From contig USOX01000016.1 of the NCBI GenBank assembly GCA_900556485.1, positions 1-58,233 on the forward strand: 58,233 nt of DNA, in the 5' to 3' direction. This document shows positions 16,798-26,506 of the stretch, piece after piece. Under the pieces are notes generated by a model. The model worked only from the letters and a program-made list of their open reading frames with translations. It made no database searches and was not told the DNA's origin. The position numbers were made by a program, and so were the translations under genes. Within the stretch, counting starts at the first letter, position 1. Each line of letters starts with the position of its first letter. Source of the DNA: an uncultured Dysgonomonas sp. (lineage in GTDB: Bacteria; Bacteroidota; Bacteroidia; Bacteroidales; Dysgonomonadaceae).

Positions 16798-18366
16798 ATG
16801 AAGAAGATTATTAATAACTCGAAAAGACTATTATATATCGCTGCAGTAATGGTATTTGCTACATTTGCATCTACCTCATGTACGAGCGACCTCGATACTG
16901 TCCCTAAAGGACCAAATGTGCAGTTAGACCCTTATGCCGATCCGGCAAATTACCCTCTATTAGTGGCTAAAGTTTATGCAGGATTTAGTAAACTTGGATT
17001 GAAAGGTCCTGATGGTGATGGTGATATCCCTTCATCTTCTGATCAGGGAAAAACTAACTTTCTACGTATCTATTTCAATATTCAGGAATTGACTGCAGAC
17101 CAGGCAAAATGCGCATGGAATGATAATGATGAAAAAAACTATTCTCAGACATTGTTAGCTCCTGACAACAATATTGGCTATATGCTATATCAACGTTGTA
17201 TGCTTAATATTGTATTTACTAATGAATTTCTGAGAAATACAGATCCTCCTGTTGTGGAAGTTGCGGACATAAACCGTTTGCGTGCCGAAGTAAAGGTACT
17301 TAGAGCTATGAATTATTATTTTCTGATGGACGTATTTGGAAATCCAGGATGGGTGACAGAAGAACATCCGGTAGATGGCTCTTACTATCCTCAGCAATTG
17401 GGACGTGAAGGGATGTTCAACTGGATCGAAGGTGAGTTAAAAGGAGTTTTGGCAGAAGGTAGCTTGAAAGACAAGTCAGCTTCAACTTATGGACTGGTAA
17501 CAAATCAGGTAGTTCAAACAATTCTGGCTAAGATGTATATCAATGCCGAGGTTTATACAGGAAAAGCCAGATGGAGTGATGCGCTAACTTATGCAAAAAT
17601 GGTAACCTCTTATTCTGGTCTGGCTTTAGACGATAATTATCAAAATATTTTCTGTGCAGATAACGACAGGTCAAATGAGATAATATTTGCACTTCCTTAC
17701 GATTTTGATTATGCTACCGACTGGGGTGGAATGACTGCTATTATGGCTGCGTCTACAGGTGGTGATATGACAGGAGATTTATTGAACTTCACCGCATCAT
17801 GGAGTGGAAACAGAGCAACTCAACAGTTAACCAATCTTTTCAGTAGTACCGATAAAAGAGCTTTATTTTTTACAACAGGCAGAACTAAAGATATGACTGA
17901 ACTAGGTAACTTCAATAGTGGATGGTCTGTTAAGAAATATACTAACAGAGGCTGGAACGATGCTGCAAATACACATGGGAATGACCAATGGGTAGATACA
18001 GATTTCCCAATGTTCCGCCTTGCAGATGTAATACTGATACAAGCAGAAGCAGAATTAAGAACGAATGACAGCAATGCTGTGGGTACTTTCAACAAAGTAC
18101 ATGCTCATGCAAGAACTGGTTTAAGTACAGTATCATCAATCACATTACAGGATATATTGGATGAAAGAGGCCGCGAATTATATTGGGAAGCTCAAAGAAG
18201 AACTGACCTTATACGTTTCGGTAAATTTGCATCAGGATATAACTGGGCCTGGAAAGGTGGTGTACAAAACGGAAAAGATATAGATAATAAATATATTGTA
18301 TTCCCTATAAGTACAAGACACCTTACAGGAAATCCTGATCTGAAACAAAATGAAGGATATAATTGA
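16798..18366 (+). CDS. SusD/RagB family glycan-binding lipoprotein
   Basis: A 522-residue surface lipoprotein that forms the lid of the SusC channel and binds the sugar. The lipobox gives Cys28 (STSC). SusD marks are present: helical TPR-like core with RLRAEVKVLRAMNYYFLMDVFG, and the conserved C-terminal block ERGRELYWEAQRRTDLIRFG followed by a segment ending FPISTRHLTGNPDLKQNEGY. Length is normal. It is the second gene of the susC-D-E unit, 12 nt after susC and 33 nt before the susE-like gene. Residues that would stack on starch cannot be assigned without an alignment. Confidence 0.96.
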   Translation: MKKIINNSKRLLYIAAVMVFATFASTSCTSDLDTVPKGPNVQLDPYADPANYPLLVAKVYAGFSKLGLKGPDGDGDIPSSSDQGKTNFLRIYFNIQELTADQAKCAWNDNDEKNYSQTLLAPDNNIGYMLYQRCMLNIVFTNEFLRNTDPPVVEVADINRLRAEVKVLRAMNYYFLMDVFGNPGWVTEEHPVDGSYYPQQLGREGMFNWIEGELKGVLAEGSLKDKSASTYGLVTNQVVQTILAKMYINAEVYTGKARWSDALTYAKMVTSYSGLALDDNYQNIFCADNDRSNEIIFALPYDFDYATDWGGMTAIMAASTGGDMTGDLLNFTASWSGNRATQQLTNLFSSTDKRALFFTTGRTKDMTELGNFNSGWSVKKYTNRGWNDAANTHGNDQWVDTDFPMFRLADVILIQAEAELRTNDSNAVGTFNKVHAHARTGLSTVSSITLQDILDERGRELYWEAQRRTDLIRFGKFASGYNWAWKGGVQNGKDIDNKYIVFPISTRHLTGNPDLKQNEGYN

Positions 18367-18399
18367 TGTTAATTATAAACCGATAAAATATATCAGAAT

Positions 18400-19524
18400 A
18401 TGAAAAAACTAAATATATTATTTATACTGGCAATCAGTTTATTTTCCTTCATTTCGTGTAATAATGATGAAGTAAAATTAAATGACGCTGATCTGGTTGC
18501 CCCAACTCTTAGCGAGTTCGAATCTCAGGAGGATTTTGTAGTACTTCCTTCTACTAATCAGAAGCAGGTTATAGGACTTATTAACTGGACCGAAGCTTCA
18601 TTCGGCGTTAAGTCTCCTATTACATATGCTATTGTAGCTGATACATTGGAATCATTCGCAACAGCTGTAGAAGTTGCCAAATATTCTACGTTCAATGAAA
18701 GACAAGACATTACTATCGAAATGTTGAACAAAGCTGCCTCAACTCTGACGCAAGAATCTAAAGAAGTTACATTATATCTTATGGTAAAAGCGTATCTTGG
18801 TTCAACTGGTGCTGTAGGCGCTTTAAACACGGAAGTTAAGTCTGTCTCATTTACATGTTATTTCTTTAATCCAAAAGATCCTTTATATATTATTGGAGAT
18901 GGATTAGTTGGCTGGGATAACAACGCTGAAAGCATTGGTACAGATCTGCAATTATTCTTTGCTGATAATAGCGGGCGTGCTGATCTCATTTATACATATA
19001 CAGGTGAATTCAAAGGTGATAAAGGATTGAAATTCCCTACTATCGCCGGAGACTGGGATACAGCTTATGGATATGATGGAACATTATTAGTACCGAATGG
19101 TGGTGGCGACTTCACTACTCCTGCAACAGGTGGTATTTATACATTAAAAGTAGACCTAAATACTCTGGCTATTACCATGACTCCATATACAGAGGCAGTG
19201 ACAAAATATAACTCTATCGGTGTTATCGGCGACTTCAATGGCTGGGCAGGAGACGAAGAAATGACCGAAGTAGTACCTCACGTATGGGTTACATCTGGTG
19301 TAAAAATGGAGGCCGGACAAGGATTCAAATTCAGAGTCGATGGAGGCTGGGATGTAGAATGGGGTGGCAAAGATACTGCAGAGCAGGAGCTCCCTTATTC
19401 TATAGGAGTATTCAAAGGAGCAAATATAGGTGTATCGAAAACAGCTGAATATTATATCGCATTCAACGATATTACAAAACAATACATTGCTATATCCTTG
19501 GACGATTTGCCGAAAAAAGATTAA
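18400..19524 (+). CDS. SusE-like outer-membrane starch-binding lipoprotein
   Basis: A 374-residue lipoprotein (Cys20 after FSFIS). The N-terminal third (ADLVAPTLSEFESQEDFVVLPSTN..., INWTEASFGV) matches the SusE Ig-like domain. The C-terminal part contains two carbohydrate-binding-like units: one starting LYIIGDGLVGWDNN (about residue 162) and one starting SIGVIGDFNGWAGDEEM (about 271), each with the tryptophans typical of SusE/SusF starch-binding modules (W before EWGGKD in the second). It sits on the cell surface and holds alpha-glucan near the SusCD channel. It is the last gene of the unit, followed by a strong terminator. A SusF-like second copy is absent. Confidence 0.88.
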   Translation: MKKLNILFILAISLFSFISCNNDEVKLNDADLVAPTLSEFESQEDFVVLPSTNQKQVIGLINWTEASFGVKSPITYAIVADTLESFATAVEVAKYSTFNERQDITIEMLNKAASTLTQESKEVTLYLMVKAYLGSTGAVGALNTEVKSVSFTCYFFNPKDPLYIIGDGLVGWDNNAESIGTDLQLFFADNSGRADLIYTYTGEFKGDKGLKFPTIAGDWDTAYGYDGTLLVPNGGGDFTTPATGGIYTLKVDLNTLAITMTPYTEAVTKYNSIGVIGDFNGWAGDEEMTEVVPHVWVTSGVKMEAGQGFKFRVDGGWDVEWGGKDTAEQELPYSIGVFKGANIGVSKTAEYYIAFNDITKQYIAISLDDLPKKD

Positions 19525-19546
19525 TAATCAATATTTTATATAGACG

Positions 19547-19579
19547 AAAAACGTGAAGAGTAATTTCTTCACGTTTTTT
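19547..19579 (+). terminator. Terminator after the susC-D-E unit
   Basis: ACGTGAAG (19551-19558) pairs with CTTCACGT (19567-19574) around an 8-nt loop, with an A run before and a T run after. It separates susC-D-E from the GH97 gene, which must then have its own promoter. Confidence 0.88.
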
Positions 19580-19598
19580 GTTTTTATAGGCTCTTTCT

Positions 19599-19612
19599 TG
19601 CAAACGTTTGCA
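19599..19612. promoter_or_regulatory. LacI-type operator upstream of the GH97 gene
   Basis: TGCAAACGTTTGCA is a perfect 14-bp palindrome with the CG centre of LacI/GalR operators. It lies 20 nt after the susE terminator and about 93 nt before the GH97 start codon. A near-identical site lies before susC. Confidence 0.65.
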
Positions 19613-19698
19613 GGCTTTTTATACCTGTTTGTTAAAACTATATTAAACAACTCCCCTATTATTGTTGTTCCTTTGTATATAAGATAATATCATTATAA

Positions 19699-21915
<2,217 letters not shown>

Positions 21916-21950
21916 AAAGGGTAAGATTAAAAATTGGTTATCGATTGGTT

Positions 21951-21985
21951 AAAAACCGTTCCGAATTTCGGAACGGCTTTTTTAT
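21951..21985 (+). terminator. Terminator of the GH97 gene
   Basis: CCGTTCCGA (21956-21964) pairs with TCGGAACGG (21968-21976) around a 3-nt loop, with flanking A and T runs, 40 nt after the stop codon. Confidence 0.9.
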
Positions 21986-22115
21986 TTACCTATATATAAA
22001 TACGAAAAAAAGTAAAGAATGAGGCAAAGAAGAAACATATCATTTATATCTTTTTTATATTTCGTACAAATGCAACTTTTATCGACAATTAACAAAATAA
22101 TAAAAAAAGAACCCA

Positions 22116-22123
22116 TATCTTTG
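22116..22123 (+). promoter_or_regulatory. -7 element of the cysteine desulfidase-like gene
   Basis: TATCTTTG followed by C is a full match to TAnnTTTGC, 30 nt before the start codon. No TTTG is placed correctly upstream, so the -33 half is missing or weak. Confidence 0.45.
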
Positions 22124-22153
22124 CAAAAACAACACTTTATAATCTAAATATCT

Positions 22154-23437
22154 ATGCTAACTCCATGTGAAAAAGAGCAAATTATCAGTTTAGTAAAAAA
22201 AGAAGTAGTTCCTGCTATAGGTTGTACTGAACCTACCGCAGTGTCTTTATGTGTAGCTAAAGCAACTGAAGTACTAGGGTCTAAACCCGAAAAAATAAAA
22301 GTATATCTAAGTGCTAACATTCTCAAAAATGCTATGGGAGTGGGTATACCGGGTACTAAGATGGTAGGATTACCTATTGCTATTGCTCTTGGAGCTTTAA
22401 TTGGAAAAAGCGAATACTGTCTGGAAGTTCTTAGAGACCTCAAACCAGAGAATGTAGAAGAAGGTAAACAATATATTGCTGAGAAGCGTATAGAAATAGC
22501 TCTTAGAGAAAATATAAAAGATAATTTATATATTGAAGTACACTGTTTTTCCGGGAAGGATGAAGCTATTGCTATAATACAAGGCACACATACCAACTTT
22601 TCATATATTGCGAAAAACGGAGAAATCTTGTGCGATAAGGAATGCTGCGATAGTAAAGAGGAAGAATGTAATGACGTTCCATTATGTTTTACTAAAGTAT
22701 ATGAATTTTCGACAACAGCACCTCTGGAAGATATCCATTTTATACTGAAAGCGGCTGAACTTAACAGAGCAGCATCCAACCTCTCTGCCCAGGGTAATTA
22801 TGGACATAACGTAGCTAAAACAGTTACTGGACCTTTAGGTAAACGCATTTTAGGCGATTCTATGTTATCACATATGATGTCTTACACTGCTGCGGCTTGT
22901 GATGCCCGTATGGATGGAGCTATGATTCCGGTAATGAGTAACTCAGGGAGTGGTAACCAGGGAATTACAGCAACACTACCTGTACTTACCTATGCAGAAG
23001 ACAATAATTGTAGCGAAGAACAATTAATCAGGGCATTAATGCTTAGCCACCTGACTGTTGTATATATAAAACAAAAATTAGGACGTTTATCCGCTCTTTG
23101 TGGTTGTGTAGTAGCCGCAACAGGTGCCAGTTGTGGTATTACGTATCTGATGGGAGGCGATTACAATCAGTTGACATTTGCTGTTAAAAACATGGTAGGT
23201 AATATTACAGGTATGATATGTGACGGAGCAAAACCTAGTTGTGCGCTTAAAATATCAAGTGGCGTTTCTACAGCAGTCTTATCTGCAATAATGGCTATGG
23301 AGCATAAGGTTGTTTCCTCTCTGGAAGGTATTGTGGACGAAGATGTTGATAAGACAATAGAGAATCTTACCAGTATCGGAGCTGTAGGTATGAAAGAAAC
23401 AGATAAGTTGGTGCTAAAAATTATGACTAGTAAATAA
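22154..23437 (+). CDS. UPF0597 / L-cysteine desulfidase-like Fe-S enzyme (CyuA/YhaM family)
   Basis: A 427-residue cytoplasmic enzyme of the serine dehydratase alpha-like UPF0597 family. E. coli CyuA (YhaM) breaks L-cysteine to pyruvate, ammonia and sulfide using a labile [4Fe-4S] cluster. The family start AIGCTEPTAVSLC (Cys24), GVGIPGT, the glycine-rich MSNSGSGNQGITATLPV, and the cysteine-rich second half (RLSALCGCVVAATGASCGITY, MICDGAKPSCALKI) supply the likely cluster ligands. Length is normal. The gene is alone, with its own promoter and a bidirectional terminator shared with the next gene. No cysteine transporter is adjacent, so cysteine as substrate is inference from the family. Confidence 0.9.
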   Translation: MLTPCEKEQIISLVKKEVVPAIGCTEPTAVSLCVAKATEVLGSKPEKIKVYLSANILKNAMGVGIPGTKMVGLPIAIALGALIGKSEYCLEVLRDLKPENVEEGKQYIAEKRIEIALRENIKDNLYIEVHCFSGKDEAIAIIQGTHTNFSYIAKNGEILCDKECCDSKEEECNDVPLCFTKVYEFSTTAPLEDIHFILKAAELNRAASNLSAQGNYGHNVAKTVTGPLGKRILGDSMLSHMMSYTAAACDARMDGAMIPVMSNSGSGNQGITATLPVLTYAEDNNCSEEQLIRALMLSHLTVVYIKQKLGRLSALCGCVVAATGASCGITYLMGGDYNQLTFAVKNMVGNITGMICDGAKPSCALKISSGVSTAVLSAIMAMEHKVVSSLEGIVDEDVDKTIENLTSIGAVGMKETDKLVLKIMTSK

Positions 23438-23447
23438 TATAATTTTC

Positions 23448-23486
23448 AAAAAGAATAAGCTTATTTTAAATAAGCTTATTCTTTTT
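23448..23486. terminator. Bidirectional terminator, 39-nt palindrome
   Basis: A perfect palindrome centred at 23467 with A and T runs on its flanks. The stem is about 18 pairs (AAGAATAAGCTTATT against its complement). It ends both the plus-strand desulfidase-like gene and the minus-strand methyltransferase; the latter's stop codon (23466-23468) is at the loop. Confidence 0.85.
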
Positions 23487-24134
23487 ATATGAATTAAATA
23501 TTGTATCAGCTTTTTCAAAGCTATCATCTTTGAACATAAACAAAGTGAATTCGAAAGGCATATAATCATTTCTCAATACGATATTACGCGTATATTTATA
23601 TGCCATAGAAAGTAATTTTTCCGGTGATGCATGAAATGTATGTTCCAAAGGATAATCAACCTTATCTGAAAGAAAATCAAAAGCAATACCAACCCGACAA
23701 ATTGACATCGCTTTCTTCATTGTATTCTCTATAAAGGAATAACTGTCTTCATTTTCTAATTTCAGATTAAAAATACCCGAAGCAACAGCATAATCAAACT
23801 CTCCCAAATCTTCCTGAAGAAAATCACCACATTTGAATTTTGCATTATGCGGATGTCTTGAGGTAGCTTCATTAATTGATGTTTCAACCATATCTACACC
23901 ATAATAGGTATAATTTGTCAGCTTGGTAGATAAATATTTATTCAAATCTCCAAAACCGCAGCCTATATCTAATATTGACTTGTTCTCGAGATTAATCTGT
24001 GAGGTCAGTATTTCAAAGCGTACATTCTGTTTTCCTTTATCCCACCCTAATGCTTTCGGGCTATATCCGTGTTCATTATACTTTTCGGTATATATCTTTA
24101 CTAAGTTATCCCTATCTTTTTTATTCAATTCCAT
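23466..24134 (-). CDS. Class I SAM-dependent methyltransferase
   Basis: A 222-residue Rossmann-fold methyltransferase. The SAM-binding motif I is ILDIGCGFGDL at residues 54-64, followed by an acidic residue at the end of beta-2 (YYGVDMVETSI) and motif FKCGDFLQEDLGEFDYAVASGIFN. No signal peptide or membrane segment is seen. The gene begins 17 nt after the ATP-grasp gene, so the two form an operon and probably one short pathway. The class is clear, but nothing shows whether the acceptor is a small molecule, peptide or protein. Its stop codon lies inside the terminator hairpin. Confidence 0.88.
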   Translation of the reverse strand: MELNKKDRDNLVKIYTEKYNEHGYSPKALGWDKGKQNVRFEILTSQINLENKSILDIGCGFGDLNKYLSTKLTNYTYYGVDMVETSINEATSRHPHNAKFKCGDFLQEDLGEFDYAVASGIFNLKLENEDSYSFIENTMKKAMSICRVGIAFDFLSDKVDYPLEHTFHASPEKLLSMAYKYTRNIVLRNDYMPFEFTLFMFKDDSFEKADTIFNSYKKNKLI

Positions 24135-24151
24135 TATTATAATATTATAAA

Positions 24152-25276
24152 TTAATTCTCATAAACGACATTTATAGGCGATGTCTCCGATTGATAAATA
24201 TAATAGCCGGATCTATCTGCACTAGAGAAGACTTCCTTTAATGAACCATCCAGTATTTCTTTTTTTACTATGTTCTTACTATGTTTTTTTGAATCAATAG
24301 CAGATAATAGTTTCTCTGTCTCTTTACAAATAAAAAAAATACCGGAATATTGCATTTTATTTATTACTGGTTGATCAAATTGCCCTAAAGAGATATTAAT
24401 AATAGCTTTTAGATAATCATATCCTGTAGATAAAGGAACTAAGTGTGATCCTATAAAATCCCCACCCATACGAGCACCAATTTCGATTAAGAAGACATTT
24501 CCTTCATTATCTATTTTTAGTTCAACATGCCCTGCACCATATTCTATATTCAAAGCACCTAAAGCTTTAATTGTTTCTTGTCTTATTTTCTGTTGAATAA
24601 TTTCATCCAATTGACTTGGCTGATGATGTTCTATTTCTACAAAATAAGGGGCGCCTGTAGTAACTTTATCTGTAATAGTAAGAATATAATGTTCTCCCTC
24701 CCATGAAATCGTTTCAACACTTACTTCTATTCCTTCAATATATTCTTCTACAATATATTGTTTTGAAAAAGATTCCTCCTCTGCCCGCTTAATTGCCATT
24801 AACAGTTCCGTCCTATTATTTACCATAGTAACACCTCTACTTCCTGAACGGTCTGTAGGTTTCACTATTAAAGGAAAAGAAACTATAGATAATATTGGGT
24901 CTCCGTTTGAATAGAAGAGAGGAGAAGAGACACCATTAGCTTTAAAACACTTACGCATCAAATATTTGTCTGTTGCGTTTTGAGCAACTGCATATGAATT
25001 CGATATCAACTCCATATGTTCTGCTACATAACAAATTGTTGGAACCGCAATATCTGAAGCAATAGAAGTTATAGCATCTATCTGGACTTTTTTGCAAATC
25101 TCCAAAATAGATTCTTTATCTGTTACTGATATTGGATAAAAATAGTCTGCAATATTTTCACATACAGCATCGTCCTTCCAAGCAAAACAGTGTGTTTCTA
25201 TCCCCATTTCTTTTGCTTTTTCGACAAGTGGAAGTTGTAAATAGCTTGCTCCGATAATTGCTACTTTCTTACTCAT
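24152..25276 (-). CDS. ATP-grasp family ligase
   Basis: About 374 residues from the chosen ATG at 25276, where the conserved core starts (MSKKVAIIGASYLQLPLVEKA). A GTG at 25309 would add 11 residues without homologous character. It has the pre-ATP-grasp Rossmann domain, then the ATP-grasp fold: LIVKPTDRSGSRGVTMV for the phosphate loop, KQYIVEEYIEGIEVSVETI, and the metal-binding end GHVELKIDNEGNVFLIEIGARMGGDFIG. Such enzymes join a carboxylate to an amine or thiol through an acyl phosphate, as in carbamoyl-phosphate synthase, PurK or dipeptide ligases. It is cotranscribed with a methyltransferase 17 nt downstream. The substrate is unknown; small-peptide or amino-acid ligation is a guess. Confidence 0.87.
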   Translation of the reverse strand: MSKKVAIIGASYLQLPLVEKAKEMGIETHCFAWKDDAVCENIADYFYPISVTDKESILEICKKVQIDAITSIASDIAVPTICYVAEHMELISNSYAVAQNATDKYLMRKCFKANGVSSPLFYSNGDPILSIVSFPLIVKPTDRSGSRGVTMVNNRTELLMAIKRAEEESFSKQYIVEEYIEGIEVSVETISWEGEHYILTITDKVTTGAPYFVEIEHHQPSQLDEIIQQKIRQETIKALGALNIEYGAGHVELKIDNEGNVFLIEIGARMGGDFIGSHLVPLSTGYDYLKAIINISLGQFDQPVINKMQYSGIFFICKETEKLLSAIDSKKHSKNIVKKEILDGSLKEVFSSADRSGYYIYQSETSPINVVYEN

Positions 25277-25475
25277 CTTATGAGTAAGAAATTTGTTTTC
25301 TTCATTCACTGTTATGAAGTTATAATAAAGCTTGTTCTAGGCTGTAGAGTAGCTTGTTTGTTAGTCTTGTTTAATTAAAGTACAAATATAATAATATTCA
25401 AAGGAGAGTTCATCATATATTAAACTTTTTTTAAACCTTTATTATACAAGCTATCTAATAATGTTATGATATAAA

Positions 25476-25507
25476 TTTGTTCTATAACTGTTAAAAACGT
25501 ATTTTTG
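25476..25507 (+). promoter_or_regulatory. Promoter of the lipid kinase gene
   Basis: TTTG (25476-25479), 20-nt spacer, TATTTTTG (25500-25507): an exact Bacteroidota promoter, 28 nt before the start codon. Confidence 0.7.
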
Positions 25508-25535
25508 TATAGCAACAAACACTATACAATTCATC

Positions 25536-26483
25536 ATGAATAGCAAGAAAAAAGTATATGTCATAATCAATCCCGTATCTGGAACATCATCGAAGCAGAA
25601 TCTACCGCACAAAATAGCCGAAGCCCTAGATGCTCATAAATTTGACGTACATATCTTTATCACAGGTTATGCAGGGCATGGATCTGAGATAGCTAAGAAT
25701 GCTATTAAAGACAAAGTGGATTATGTTATTGCTGTAGGTGGCGATGGCACAGTAAATGAAGTCGCTACAGCCTTAATTGGCTCCAGATCTACTTTAGGTA
25801 TTATACCTATGGGATCGGGAAATGGATTGGGGCGTGACCTAAATATACCTACTGATGCTAAAAAAGCATTAGCGATAATCTCTGAAGAAAATGTAGTATC
25901 TATCGATTACGGAAAAGTAAATGACCGTATATTCTTCTGTACTTGTGGTGTCGGGTTCGATGCCGAAGTTGCCGCAAAAGCTTCAGGAAAAAAGAGTAGA
26001 GGTTCGTTGATGTATATAAAAAACATGTTAGAAACATTTATTCAGCAAAAGCCTCAAACCTACGAAATCATCTGTCCGGAAGGAACTATTAAAGATAAAG
26101 CTTTTGTAGTCACATGCGCCAATGCCTCTCAGTACGGATACAATGCACATATAGCACCTCATGCCGATATACAGGATGGATTAATGAATATTGCTATATT
26201 GAAGCCTCTCTCTATATTGGATGTGCCTCAAACATCATTACAACTATTTACGAAAAAAATAGATGAGAACAGCAAAATGATAGAACTAATTACCAATAAA
26301 GTTACTATCAAACGTGAAAAAGAAGGTGTAATGCATATTGACGGAGATCCTGTAAAAATGGGAAAAGAAATCAATGTGGAGATCATTCCGAAAGGGCTAA
26401 AAGTTTTAGTTCCAACAAACCCTCCAAAGAAAAATCCTTTGGATCCTCAAGAGATATTGCTCCGTATAGTCAGTTCATTTTAA
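25536..26483 (+). CDS. Diacylglycerol/lipid kinase family protein (YegS/DgkB type)
   Basis: A 315-residue soluble lipid kinase. The DAGK catalytic domain opens with KVYVIINPVSGTSSK, carries the nucleotide motif VGGDGTVNEVA (residues 67-77) and the GSGNGLGRDL motif near 100, and ends in the beta-sandwich domain with MHIDGDPV. Such enzymes phosphorylate diacylglycerol or other lipid or sphingoid alcohols at the inner membrane. In Bacteroidota a sphingosine or ceramide substrate is also possible, but the sequence does not decide this. It is a single gene with its own promoter, converging on the DUF5686 gene with only 23 nt between them. Confidence 0.9.
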   Translation: MNSKKKVYVIINPVSGTSSKQNLPHKIAEALDAHKFDVHIFITGYAGHGSEIAKNAIKDKVDYVIAVGGDGTVNEVATALIGSRSTLGIIPMGSGNGLGRDLNIPTDAKKALAIISEENVVSIDYGKVNDRIFFCTCGVGFDAEVAAKASGKKSRGSLMYIKNMLETFIQQKPQTYEIICPEGTIKDKAFVVTCANASQYGYNAHIAPHADIQDGLMNIAILKPLSILDVPQTSLQLFTKKIDENSKMIELITNKVTIKREKEGVMHIDGDPVKMGKEINVEIIPKGLKVLVPTNPPKKNPLDPQEILLRIVSSF

Positions 26484-26506
26484 GCTATAGCAACCAATCT
26501 TTTTTA

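Noticed and set aside
22144..22779. 211-codon open frame on the minus strand across the start of the UPF0597 gene
   Set aside because: Shadow of a well-supported gene on the other strand; Ser-rich composition and no motif.
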